Shown here in pieces: positions 8,676-17,225 of a stretch of DNA of 64,000 nt. Location of the stretch: contig NZ_CP015322.1 of assembly GCF_001686985.1 (NCBI RefSeq), forward strand, positions 62,001 to 126,000. The letters are read 5' to 3'. The notes beneath the pieces are model-generated. The model was not told the origin of the DNA and searched no databases. It saw only the letters and a list, made by a program, of their open reading frames with translations. The position numbers were made by a program, and so were the translations under genes. This DNA comes from Mesorhizobium amorphae CCNWGS0123 (GTDB lineage: Bacteria > Pseudomonadota > Alphaproteobacteria > Rhizobiales > Rhizobiaceae). How positions within the stretch are numbered: the stretch's first letter is position 1; each line of letters starts with the position of its first letter.

Positions 8676-11600
8676 TGAAGGACACCCGAAACGTCTTGCC
8701 GTCATCGACCATCGCAGTTGCAGGAGAAGTGAAGGCCTCGCTGAAAATATCGAAGGCCGGCAGCCCGCGCGCGACCAAACCTGTTCTTACGTCCTCCATC
8801 ATCGGCGCCGACCCGCACATATAGACTCGGGCGCGGCGCGCAATGAGGTCGTCTGCAACCACGGTTGCGCTGATCCGGCCTGTCGCCTGGTGGTTTACGC
8901 CGCGCCGGTCCGTGGCAAGCGGCTTGCTGTAGTAATTGACGACCGTCAGTCCCGGTAGCCGCTGTTCGTGGAAGGCAATGCGCTCGCTGAAGGCATGTGT
9001 ACGGCTGTTAGTGTTTCCATAATGGAGCCAGATTTCCGCTGGATCACCGTCCGGCAGAGACTCCAGCAGACTCATGAATGGCGTGATGCCAATGCCGCTG
9101 GCCATCAATATCATCGGCTGCGGAGATTGGCGCGGCAGGACGAAACTGCCTGACGGTGACTTCAATTCGACGATTTCGCCGACAGCCAGTTCGGTATGGA
9201 TATGGTTCGACATAACGCCGAACACCGCCGTGCTGTCCTCAAGAACGACGTTCCGAAGCCGGACGGTGATGTTATAGGTCTGGCGCTGGTCGACGCGCGC
9301 GGCATCGATGAGCGAATAGGCTCGACTGACCACCGCCGATCCGATCCGGGCTCTGATCTCTACATGCTGCCCGGGGTGGAAATCCGGTAGTGCCTCGCCG
9401 TTCACTGCTGTGAGACAAACGCGCATGACACCTTCGGCGTCGGCTTGGAGCGCGGAGACGCGAAATGGCAGGTAGCCCTGCCACCGCCGCTGGCCCTTCT
9501 GCGACAACGGATCGGGCTCGATATCGCAGAGAAAGGATCGGAGCGGCGTCGATCCGCTAACGGGATCACTGGCATCTCCAGAGATCAGGCTGTTGAAATT
9601 GCTGCCTTCGCCACCTTCGATGGCGAGAGCGGGGCGGTCGAGCTCCGGGCAGGCCTGCCACCAGCCGAATTCGGCAACGACGATGTCATCGGCAAGGCCC
9701 GGCGTGACCCGGGTTATGAAGCGCGCCTGGCCTTCTCGGGTGGATATCCTGATCCCGTCGCCTTCAGCGATGCCCCGCGCGGCTGAGAGCGCTGGGCTGA
9801 TTTCGGCAATCGGCTCGGGCGCGCGCTTTCGCAGCGAAGCCAGGCTGCGGTGCTGACTGTGGCAGTAGAGGCCGTTTTTCGCCGAACTAAGGATTAACGG
9901 ATACTTCCGGCCTCGGCGGATGTTGTCCGGTCCGGTACGTTCCGCCGGCGGAACATAGCTGGCGATAGCCGGCTGGCCGCATCGATGCAGACGTTCGGAA
10001 TAGAGTTCGACGCGACGCGTCTCCGTGTCGAAGCCGCGTATCTTTTCGGGGTCGTCGGCAAGTGTCAGCGCAAATTTCCGCTCAGGCGCGTCAACCGGCC
10101 ATCGTAGGCCCCGGGGCGCCGCGCGCAGCTCATCCACGGTCAGGCCGAGCGGAGCCAGCATGTGGTTCCAGCCCGCCTCGAGACTTCCGCCGAAGAATGC
10201 GTCTCCCATGCCGAGTCGGCTGGCAAGATCGAAGACGATATCGTTGTCGGAGCGGGACTGGCCACGCGGAGCGACCATCCGCGGGCGAAGCTGGATAAGG
10301 GAGGCGGCGGCGGCGCTGATCTCGAAGCCGATGCGGAGGCCCTCATGCTCCCAGGGAGAATTCACCGGCAGAAAAATATCGGCGTTACGCGCGGCCGGTG
10401 TCTCGAAGAGATCGCAATGGACATGGAATTCGAGTGCCTTGAGCGCCGCTTCGGCCGTCCTGCTATCCGCCTGCGAAAGCGACAGGTTCGTGCCGAACGC
10501 CATCATCCCGCGCACCTTGTAAGGCACGCCTTCCGACACAGCCCGGTAAAGGTCGCGGGCGGTGACCCAGCCCATTGCGGGCGGGCCGATCGGCCGTTCG
10601 GAGATGCCGAGGGCCTTCGCCATTTGCTCCTTCGGGATGTAGCCGAAAGCGTTGACGGGATTGTAGGGTGGACTGCGCCTGATACGGTTGCCGCCGATGC
10701 GATCGAAACTGCCGCTGAGCGCGTAGAGTGTAGCAACTGCGCGATCGGCCTGTGTCGCGTTGGTGTGCTGTGCCAGTCCGCTCCAGGCGTGGTAGGCGAT
10801 ACGCCGTCCCCCGCAGAGGAGGTCGGCCGCCGCCCTCAGCGCCTCCGGGGGTACGTTGGTGACGGCTTGCACATGCAGCGCGTCGTAGGGTTCAGCCTCG
10901 CGTGTCAGATGCTCGAAGGCTGGCATGCAGCCGATATCGACGCGTTGTCCGTCTGCTTCAAGAGTGACGGTGAAGGTGCCGCGCAGTGCCAAGCGCTGCG
11001 GATCGATGGATGATCGCACTGCACCCGGATCGATCGCGATAGGACATCCGGCCTGCTCGTCCCAGACGATGTAGCGCTCAGTCTCGTCGCCCGGTAAAAG
11101 ATCGCGCGCTCGAAGCAGGGTGCCGTTATCGGTGCGCACCAGAAATGGCCCATTCGTCCAGCGTCGAACGAAGTCTTCATCGTAGCGGCGTGTTTCGATG
11201 AGCATGCGGATCAGGCCGAGCGCGAGCGCGGCGTCGGTTCCCGGCCGGACAGGCAGCCAGACGTCGGCTTGGTGCGCCAGTGCTATGGGACGCGGATCGA
11301 CCACCACCATGGCGGCGCCCTTCTTGCGGCCGCGTCCGATGGCATGGGCCTGCGCCAGCCATGTATTGGCCGGATTGTGGCCCCAGAGCAGGATCGTGTC
11401 GGCATTCTCATAATCCGCGGTCGGCATAGCGCAACCGAAGGTGAAGGCGTGGGCGAAGTCCTTATGCCAGTTGCAAATCTCGGTGGCGAAGCAGATGTTT
11501 GGACTACCGAAATGACGTATGAAACGCTCGATCCAGTCGATACTGTCAGACAGCGGCGTGCCGCTCGGCGATGTGATGGCGAAGGCCACTGCTTCAGCGC

Positions 11601-11898
11601 CGCTTTCGGCCTTGATTTCGCCAAGACGCCGAGCTGTCTCGGAGAGTGCTTCTTCCCAGGTGATGCGCTGCCAGCCTGGACCGGCTGAGCCCTTGGGCGT
11701 GGTGCGCCTGAGCGGATAAAGCTGGCGATGCGGGCTGTGAACGATCTCCGGCGCGGCATGACCCTTCATGCACATGGCCTGGCCAGTGGGGTGAGACGGA
11801 TCGGGGCGTACCGCAATCAACATCTCGCGGTCTACCTCATTCAACGTGCCGCAACGCGACCGGCAAAGCGTGCAATAGCCCGGGATGGTAGTGGTCAA
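8599..11898 (-). CDS. Molybdopterin oxidoreductase fused to a PDR-type flavin reductase; ferredoxin module frameshifted off
   Basis: A 1099-residue fusion. The first 700 or so residues are a bis-MGD molybdoenzyme of the nitrate reductase/formate dehydrogenase family. They begin with the 4Fe-4S motif C9-X2-C12-X3-C16 and a fourth cysteine in CMKGHAAPE, continue with WEEALSE, and have a C-terminal molydopterin-dinucleotide domain around LILSSAKNGLYCHSQHRSL. From about residue 785 a phthalate-dioxygenase-reductase type module follows, with an FMN-binding strand (SRAYSLIDAA), an NAD motif (LMASGIGITPFMSLLE) and YMCGSAPMMEDVRTGL. Its 2Fe-2S domain should follow but lies in another frame (8441-8670). 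The start is a TTG with GGGAGG five bases upstream. The arrangement suggests a cytoplasmic enzyme fed by NAD(P)H. The oxidised or reduced substrate is unknown. Confidence 0.82.
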   Translation of the reverse strand: MTTTIPGYCTLCRSRCGTLNEVDREMLIAVRPDPSHPTGQAMCMKGHAAPEIVHSPHRQLYPLRRTTPKGSAGPGWQRITWEEALSETARRLGEIKAESGAEAVAFAITSPSGTPLSDSIDWIERFIRHFGSPNICFATEICNWHKDFAHAFTFGCAMPTADYENADTILLWGHNPANTWLAQAHAIGRGRKKGAAMVVVDPRPIALAHQADVWLPVRPGTDAALALGLIRMLIETRRYDEDFVRRWTNGPFLVRTDNGTLLRARDLLPGDETERYIVWDEQAGCPIAIDPGAVRSSIDPQRLALRGTFTVTLEADGQRVDIGCMPAFEHLTREAEPYDALHVQAVTNVPPEALRAAADLLCGGRRIAYHAWSGLAQHTNATQADRAVATLYALSGSFDRIGGNRIRRSPPYNPVNAFGYIPKEQMAKALGISERPIGPPAMGWVTARDLYRAVSEGVPYKVRGMMAFGTNLSLSQADSRTAEAALKALEFHVHCDLFETPAARNADIFLPVNSPWEHEGLRIGFEISAAAASLIQLRPRMVAPRGQSRSDNDIVFDLASRLGMGDAFFGGSLEAGWNHMLAPLGLTVDELRAAPRGLRWPVDAPERKFALTLADDPEKIRGFDTETRRVELYSERLHRCGQPAIASYVPPAERTGPDNIRRGRKYPLILSSAKNGLYCHSQHRSLASLRKRAPEPIAEISPALSAARGIAEGDGIRISTREGQARFITRVTPGLADDIVVAEFGWWQACPELDRPALAIEGGEGSNFNSLISGDASDPVSGSTPLRSFLCDIEPDPLSQKGQRRWQGYLPFRVSALQADAEGVMRVCLTAVNGEALPDFHPGQHVEIRARIGSAVVSRAYSLIDAARVDQRQTYNITVRLRNVVLEDSTAVFGVMSNHIHTELAVGEIVELKSPSGSFVLPRQSPQPMILMASGIGITPFMSLLESLPDGDPAEIWLHYGNTNSRTHAFSERIAFHEQRLPGLTVVNYYSKPLATDRRGVNHQATGRISATVVADDLIARRARVYMCGSAPMMEDVRTGLVARGLPAFDIFSEAFTSPATAMVDDGKTFRVSFSLSRKQRIHGLLQAARCSVLVKHWA

Positions 11899-11988
11899 AT
11901 GGGCCTCCCATGGGAACAGACCAAATCCGCCTAGCCGGGCCGCTCAGTAGTTCGTGCAGGCAGCCAGCAGCCCGAATGGCGGAAGGGA

Positions 11989-12566
11989 CTAATCGAAGAC
12001 TGGCGGCCTGCGATATTTGGTCGTTTGCTCGAAACCGTATCCGAGGCGGAACAGATTGGCCTCCCGGTAGGGCTGGACGAGCAGTTCGAGGCCAACCGGA
12101 ATGCCCTGACAGAAGCCTGCGGGCAGGCAGATCGAGGGCAACCAGGTCTGCGACCCAATCAGCGTGTTGGTCGGGAAGGTCAGACACGGATGGTTGCCGG
12201 CGCGAATCTCGTCCTGAAGCGGCGGAAGCACCTGCACCGAGGGGAAGACGATGGCGTCGAGCGCATGTTTGCTAACGCGCTGGAAGCGGTCACGTGCGGC
12301 GAGCTTGAAATAGTAGTCCGGATCGTCCTCCGGCTTGTTTGGCCCGTCGAAAATGCCAACCAGCAGGTCGACCGCAGGATCGTAGGTACCATTGCCTTGA
12401 TTTCCTCGAGCGAGCCGGTCGGCATATTGGGCCGCGAGGCCAAAAAGACATTGATGTCGTGCCTGGAATGGCAGCCATAGAGCGAGGTCTTGGCGATGTG
12501 ATCAATCAGATCGGGAATCTCAATATCGACCAGAACTGCGCCCGCGGCCTCGACAGTTGCCAGCAC
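11989..12566 (-). pseudogene. Amidase-family remnant, 5' truncated and frameshifted
   Basis: The minus strand encodes the C-terminal third of an amidase-signature-type enzyme in two frames. The first, from about 12566, contains INVFLASRPNMPTGSLEEIKAM. The second contains TYDPAVDLLVGIFDGP, VFPSVQVLPP and FCQGIPVGLELLVQPYREA, and stops at 11989. The frame changes by one base near 12395. The Ser-Ser-Lys catalytic region expected in the N-terminal half is absent. No function is likely. The stop lies about 90 bases downstream of the start of the molybdoenzyme gene. Confidence 0.75.
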
Positions 12567-12844
12567 AGCCCGGATGGCTCCAATTTAGTGGGTGAGAAAC
12601 GACCTCGAAGGTAGAACTGCTCCTGATCGCAAGCGCCAACCGTATTCGCTATCTGCGCCAACAAGGCCGACACTCGTCGACGCCTTGGCAACAGTCCGAA
12701 TCGGGAGGGAACTATCGAAGCAGCTGGCCACGCTCTTGGTGCCGGCGACAGCAGTCCCCAGGTCTTCCGATTGCGCCGTCGAACATAGCCAACCGTCCAA
12801 CCGAATATCCGCAGGCGCAGTTTGCGTGAAAAAGCCGGGGCAGG
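12567..12844. other. Short non-coding stretch upstream of the amidase remnant
   Basis: 278 bases separating queE from the amidase remnant. Frames are open on both strands but show no recognisable protein. The DNA probably marks the rearrangement that removed the amidase N-terminus. Confidence 0.3.
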
Positions 12845-13579
12845 CTAGACGCCTCTCTTGTTACCCCAGAGCATAACATGCAGCTGCGGCAGCACGCGGG
12901 CTTCGAACCACCTGTCGCGGGTCACGTTATCAACCAGCCACTCCATGCGTTTCACTATTCCTTCAAGGTCGACAGGCGCCTGTTCATTTCCCGGACGTGG
13001 CGGCGTGTGATTGCCAGGTTGCAGATAGATCGGAAGTCGAGGAAATCTGGCGGCGGTGTCTTTCGCGAAGGCGTAGTCACTCTCATCGAAAACAACGAGC
13101 TTGAGCACGATTTGCGGCTTCCCCTGTGCCGCCTGGAGGCACGCCTCGAGCGCGGCCCAATCGGTCGTCATTTCGCTTGAGGGCGGCTTTGGGCTGAGGA
13201 CCAGCACGTCAAGGTCGGCAAACCAGTCCCTGACCACCGACCCTTGGGTTTCCAGCGCAAAACGGTAACCGTCACCATGGCCGCGCTCGATCAGCGCGCC
13301 GAGCGGCTGGATGGCCGGATTGCCGCCTGACAGCGAAACCATCATCGGGCGGCCACCGGAAAGCGCAAGCACGTTTTGCCATACCGCGCCGATGGACATC
13401 GTCTCCCATTCATGGCGGAATTGATTGTCCACTGCATGCAGGCTGTCGCACCAGGAACAGCGATAGTCACACCCGCCGGTTCTGACGAAGACGGTCGGCA
13501 AACCGATAAGTACTCCCTCGCCCTGGATCGTCGGCCCGAAAATCTCACTCACGCGGATTGCGGGATGCGTATCGGTCAT
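12845..13579 (-). CDS. queE: 7-carboxy-7-deazaguanine synthase
   Basis: Radical-SAM enzyme that contracts 6-carboxytetrahydropterin to 7-carboxy-7-deazaguanine, the second committed step of preQ0 and queuosine synthesis. It has 244 residues. IFGPTIQGEG is the family signature at residues 13-22, and the cluster motif is C37-X3-C41-X2-C44 (CDYRCSWC). The C-terminus GNKRGV is typical. The start ATG at 13577-13579 overlaps the queD stop codon as ATGA, which is why it is preferred over an ATG six codons earlier. It is the last gene of the queC-queD-queE operon. Confidence 0.93.
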   Translation of the reverse strand: MTDTHPAIRVSEIFGPTIQGEGVLIGLPTVFVRTGGCDYRCSWCDSLHAVDNQFRHEWETMSIGAVWQNVLALSGGRPMMVSLSGGNPAIQPLGALIERGHGDGYRFALETQGSVVRDWFADLDVLVLSPKPPSSEMTTDWAALEACLQAAQGKPQIVLKLVVFDESDYAFAKDTAARFPRLPIYLQPGNHTPPRPGNEQAPVDLEGIVKRMEWLVDNVTRDRWFEARVLPQLHVMLWGNKRGV

Positions 13580-13932
13580 GGCCGGCATTCCGCCCATGTT
13601 TTCGGCGTTTCACTCACCCGCACGGCCGAAGTTTCGGGCAGGCGTGCCTTGCACCATTCATAAAAATGTCTGGCCAGATATTCCGCCGTGACTTGCCCAT
13701 GTCCCAGCACGTCGTTGAGATGTCGGTGGTCGAAGCTCTCGTCGATATAGCGTTTGAGCGGTGCCAAGTCATGATAGTCGCGCACGAAGCCGTGCTCGTT
13801 CAGTTCCTTCGCCGAAAGCTCCACTTCGACGATATAGTTATGCCCGTGCAGGCGCGCGCACTGGTGGTCTGGCGGCAAAGACATGAGCTGATGCGAGGCC
13901 GAGAAGTGAAATTCCTTGGTGATTCGGAACAT
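13576..13932 (-). CDS. queD: 6-carboxy-5,6,7,8-tetrahydropterin synthase
   Basis: Converts dihydroneopterin triphosphate to 6-carboxytetrahydropterin, the first dedicated step of the 7-deazaguanine pathway. It has 118 residues, a normal length. The zinc ligands H14, H29 and H31 (LHGHNY) and the catalytic cysteine C25 are present, as are DYHDL and a late DHRHLND. The start ATG overlaps the queC stop by one base (TAATG), so translation is probably coupled. FolE, which supplies the substrate, is not in the window. Confidence 0.93.
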   Translation of the reverse strand: MFRITKEFHFSASHQLMSLPPDHQCARLHGHNYIVEVELSAKELNEHGFVRDYHDLAPLKRYIDESFDHRHLNDVLGHGQVTAEYLARHFYEWCKARLPETSAVRVSETPKTWAECRP

Positions 13933-14630
13933 TACACGCTCCTCCTCCGCAGCGCCTCGAGCCAGAAGTCGGTGTCCTCGTAGTCGGTGGGGTCCGGGCA
14001 CCCGGAGAGATGAAACGCCTCGCGCCGCTCGACGCAGGTCCCGCACCGTCCACAGTGACGCTCGGCGCCCTTGTAGCAGGACCAAGTCTCGACAAATGGC
14101 GTGCCGTATGTTGCTCCATCACCAACGATGTCCGCCTTCGTGAGGTTCACATAAGGCGCATAGAGGCGGATGTTCGCGTAGCCGTCGAGCGCACGGTCTT
14201 GCATCACCTGGAAAGCGTCGATGAAGGCTGGCCGGCAGTCCGGATAGATGAAATGATCCCCACCATGCACGGCCGTCGCCACCGCGTCAGCGCGGCGAGC
14301 GGCCGCGAGACCGAAGGCGATGGCCAACATGATGGCGTTCCGGTTCGGCACGACCGTGGTCTTCATCGTGTCTTCAGCGTAGTGGCCGTCGGGCACAGCC
14401 ACATTATCCGTCAGCGCGGACCCGGACAGGCCGCGGCCGATTTCACGAATGTCGATGATGCGGTGCGGGACGCTCAGTCGCTCCGCGCAAAGAGCGGCAA
14501 AGCGCAACTCCTTCCTGTGTCGTTGGCCGTAATCGAAAGATAGGAGGCCGGCGAGTTCGTGCTCCGCCGCCACCTTGTGAGCAAGGGAAACAGAGTCCAG
14601 TCCGCCGGAGCAGATGACGAGAGTCTTCAT
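13932..14630 (-). CDS. queC: 7-cyano-7-deazaguanine (preQ0) synthase
   Basis: ATP-dependent enzyme that turns 7-carboxy-7-deazaguanine into preQ0, the precursor of queuosine in tRNA and of some deazaguanine DNA modifications. It has 232 residues. The PP-loop SGGLDSVSLAHK is at the N-terminus, and the zinc site CYKGAERHCGRCGTC near the C-terminus carries four cysteines. The ATG at 14628-14630 is preceded by AGGGA; the frame is open further upstream but without family features. It heads the queCDE operon. The window has no queF, tgt or DNA-modification dpd genes, so the product is probably used by chromosomal queuosine enzymes. Confidence 0.94.
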   Translation of the reverse strand: MKTLVICSGGLDSVSLAHKVAAEHELAGLLSFDYGQRHRKELRFAALCAERLSVPHRIIDIREIGRGLSGSALTDNVAVPDGHYAEDTMKTTVVPNRNAIMLAIAFGLAAARRADAVATAVHGGDHFIYPDCRPAFIDAFQVMQDRALDGYANIRLYAPYVNLTKADIVGDGATYGTPFVETWSCYKGAERHCGRCGTCVERREAFHLSGCPDPTDYEDTDFWLEALRRRSV

Positions 14631-15057
14631 CGTGGGGTCCCTGTTTTGACCGGGTAGGCTGCGACCGGAGATTTCTCTGCGCTCGCAGTACCTCAGGGAG
14701 TCTCGTTTGTGAACGGGGGGACGAGTTTGATGCGCTGACGTGCCGCGGTGCGCGGGGCTCACAGGTGACGCTGAGCCTGGAAAAGTCGGACACACGAAAC
14801 GGCAAGGTTCTCGACGTTCAATCACGCGCCAACGGATCCCGAACTTCCAGTGACGGAAGTCATTAACGGTCGTCGAGCAGAAGCCCAACTTCACGAACTG
14901 CCCGCGCCTTCCGCTACAGGAGCGGTTCGAACCGCAGCACGTCGTCGGTCAGGGGCCGATGGCAAATCCAAACTAAATGATCGGCGGTGGACCTACATCT
15001 GTGAACAAGCCGTGGGCGTCGATTGCAATCACCCCTGTGTTGCGCGCAATTACCCTT
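14631..15057. other. Divergent intergenic region queC / unknown gene
   Basis: 427 bases that should hold promoters for queCDE and for the plus-strand unknown gene. A 14-base perfect palindrome GCGGTTCGAACCGC lies at 14922-14935. It looks like a T-arm at first glance but has no seven-base loop and no tRNA around it. No sigma-54, nod box or anaerobox match was found. Confidence 0.4.
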
Positions 15058-15447
15058 ATGGCCGTAAATGAACTGGACTTGATGATTTTCCAGATGGCGG
15101 TCGAAAGCGTCCGCTCACTCCCCTTAAGCTTCACTGAAAAAGCCGCGGCGATAGCCGCCAGGAGCCGTGGTATCCTGCTTTTCGACGTGCGAGTCGACGG
15201 CGACGCTGAGGTCCAGCGGGTCGCAGCCATCCGATATCCGGGCGACCAGGCCGGCGTGCTGGCTTTGGACAGACAAGGCCATGTTACCCGCCATTGCATC
15301 GTCAACGGCGCTTTCTCACGTTTCATTGCGCCATTGGAGAACTGGACCAGCATGCCCCTGCCGATGCAGGCCAAGATCGATGTCGACGACCATGCCAGTC
15401 TCTTTCTGGGCGCCTTGCGAAAGGCCGGGCATATGCTTGGCAGCTAA
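15058..15447 (+). CDS. Hypothetical protein, paralogue of the protein encoded at 7594-7917
   Basis: Up to 129 residues with no family that I recognise. The block LLFDVRVDGD, VQRVAAIRY, LDRQGHV and LENWTSMPL matches the other copy in order and spacing. This copy has a longer C-terminus (AKIDVDDHASLFLGALRKAG). The start is not certain. In-frame ATG codons at 15058, 15082 and 15094 are all possible and none has a strong Shine-Dalgarno; similarity supports a start no later than 15094. It is predicted to be soluble and cytoplasmic. It is divergent from queC, while the first copy lies downstream of the dctA region. Confidence 0.6.
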   Translation: MAVNELDLMIFQMAVESVRSLPLSFTEKAAAIAARSRGILLFDVRVDGDAEVQRVAAIRYPGDQAGVLALDRQGHVTRHCIVNGAFSRFIAPLENWTSMPLPMQAKIDVDDHASLFLGALRKAGHMLGS

Positions 15448-16296
15448 CATTTGGCCGCAGTGAATCTGTGGATTTTTGCATGCGACATCGGCGCCGTCAT
15501 CGCCGGGATGACAGTCGTGCTCGACAACGGCTCCGGCGACCGCGGCAGTGACCGTGACCATGGCGACCAATCTACGTTGCATCGATGCGATCGTTTAGAG
15601 CGAGGTCTCTGCCTGGCATCAAGCAACATTCACCGAGGTTTTCGCAACGCGCAAATGGGGCCTGGCCCTGCCGCCCCCGGTGCCGCCGAATTCGGAGGCG
15701 GGAGAATGGACCACCATCGCCTCCTTCTGACGGAAGTCGAAGGGCTCTGATCCTATGCCAAGGGAAACTCCGACATGGCAACAGCGGCGCCGTGGCGCCG
15801 CCCTGCCTTTTTTCAAGCAGGCAGGAGCTTCCGGTGCTCTTGCTCGGTCACGTCGACACATGATCGCAAGTGGCAGGTGGGTGAACACCAAACTGGCGCA
15901 CCCCATGGCGGTGGGCTTGACGCGCCAGAGGAAGCGCAAGAGTTTACGCGCATGCGACGGTCACACTGGCTGCCTGCTGGGGGATCGGCAAGGAGGCGTC
16001 GGTGCGCCCTACCTCGGCATTCCTAGAAGCGCGCCGGCAGCCTGGGCGGGGGGCTTGGGGTTAGACTGCCGGCGCACGCCACTCACGAAGAGCGGCCCCT
16101 TTTCGCGATTTAGATGCCTATAGTCAACCCAGTAACGTCTGGGTGCGCTATGCGCTCGTACGAGCGGCGCGGGATGTCGGCAGATCGTTGCTAACGTGAT
16201 CGGCCGCTCTCGCCGGCTACCTTGATGTTCCAGTCAGTATCGCCCTGCCGACCAGCACAAGCACGCCGTCAGCAATCCCTTCGTCGCGAGCCGATG
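15448..16296. other. 849-base region without a convincing gene
   Basis: Several open frames up to 122 codons occur on both strands, but none shows recognisable motifs or a ribosome binding site. Two structures are visible. One is a GC-rich dyad ending in CTGCCTTTTTT near 15782-15814, which could terminate the plus-strand gene upstream. The other is a 10-base inverted repeat at 16031-16040 and 16066-16075. The region may be eroded island DNA. Confidence 0.35.
16031..16075. repeat. 10-bp perfect inverted repeat (hairpin)
   Basis: Arms GCGCCGGCAG and CTGCCGGCGC are separated by 25 bases. No T-run follows, so it is not a classical terminator. Function unknown. Confidence 0.5.
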
Positions 16297-16548
16297 CTAT
16301 CGCGCACGTGTCGCAGCACTGCGGGTGGCTATATCGCCTAAGACAGCATGAAGAAGCATTCTAACTTCCTGTTCGGCGAGCCCCGGTGCAATTCCCGATT
16401 CGGACAGTTGAACGAGAATTTTCTTGGCGGTGCTGCGCCAGAACTCGTGTGCGTCCTTTCTGTTCCTGGATTGCAGGACCCGGGCAATACCTTCGACCAA
16501 TTTCCGCCGTCGATGCAGCGGAAACGCGCTTATGTTTGAATCACACAT
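16297..16548 (-). CDS. Small hypothetical protein resembling the DUF6074 family
   Basis: An 83-residue protein. The pattern near the start, a hydrophobic Phe-Pro-Leu step and a basic cluster (SAFPLHRRRKLVEGIARVL), then AHEFWRSTAKKILVQLSESGI, resembles the short rhizobial DUF6074 proteins, which have FP-x-x-RR and a later helix ending in a hydrophobic-glycine step. I assign the family only tentatively. The ATG at 16546-16548 has a good Shine-Dalgarno (GAGGTGA) six bases upstream. It is probably soluble and helical. There is no neighbour on the same strand close enough for an operon. Confidence 0.6.
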   Translation of the reverse strand: MCDSNISAFPLHRRRKLVEGIARVLQSRNRKDAHEFWRSTAKKILVQLSESGIAPGLAEQEVRMLLHAVLGDIATRSAATRAR

Positions 16549-16973
16549 CGGTCACCTCACCCTTTCAGTCTGCGAATAAGGATTGGCGGATTAAAAATCT
16601 GGTTAACAGGGCTTTTTTGACGGTGGTCAGCAATGGAGTAAGCGTCCGCCAGGCTCGGTGCACAGGCAACTGGACGTGGCGGCAGGCGCGAGTTCGAGTT
16701 CCTGTTCAGCAAAAGCCATCGGCGATGACAAGCCGCGGAATCGCAGGGAGTGATGCTTCAGCCGATCAGGCCCCTCTTAGGGCAGGTTCTTGGACTTGAT
16801 CAGAACCAGCTGAACCGCCATATCCCGATTTGGCCGCCAATTTCAGGTGGCCCATTCCATGGATGGGGCCTATCGGCCGAATCGACGTCCATTTATTTGA
16901 ATTGCCGGGAGCGCCAGATCGGGGGAAGAAGTCTCCCGATTTGTCAGGTGCCCTGGTCTTCTTGGAGGTGTTT
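16549..16973. other. Divergent intergenic region upstream of the XRE regulator
   Basis: 425 bases between two divergent small genes. At 16849-16870 there is a 22-base imperfect palindrome centred on CCATGG with GGCC at both ends (18 of 22 positions symmetric). It lies about 104 bases before the XRE gene and could be its operator. Nothing else is supported. Confidence 0.4.
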
Positions 16974-17225
16974 ATGAAGGCTTCGCGCATTCCCGAGCCG
17001 GTTTTGAAGGCTATATCGGAGGGAACCCACGTCATTCGCGCTTATCGTGAGCACCTCGGATATACGATCGAGGACCTGGCGGTGGCATGCGGGCTAGCCG
17101 CTGAGGAAATCCAAAACATCGAGTCGGGTCTGAGGTACAACAAGGGCTATCGGCATCGCATCGCCAGATCGCTGTCCCTGCCTGTGGGAATTCTTGAAGA
17201 GTCGGACATATTGGACGCTGCGTGA
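16974..17225 (+). CDS. XRE-family helix-turn-helix regulator (short)
   Basis: An 83-residue DNA-binding protein made almost entirely of a Cro/CI-type helix-turn-helix. The stretch HLGYTIEDLAVACGLAAEEI followed by ESG has the expected pattern of hydrophobic positions, with the recognition helix around residues 36-46. The ATG at 16974 is preceded by TTGGAGG at the best spacing, so this start is secure; the frame is open upstream only by chance. No partner gene of a toxin-antitoxin pair is adjacent. It may control genes of the island, but the target cannot be named from sequence. Confidence 0.75.
   Translation: MKASRIPEPVLKAISEGTHVIRAYREHLGYTIEDLAVACGLAAEEIQNIESGLRYNKGYRHRIARSLSLPVGILEESDILDAA

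Noticed and set aside
14922..14935. GCGGTTCGAACCGC as a tRNA T-arm or island attachment site
   Set aside because: It is a simple palindrome with no seven-base loop, and no acceptor, D or anticodon arm can be folded around it.
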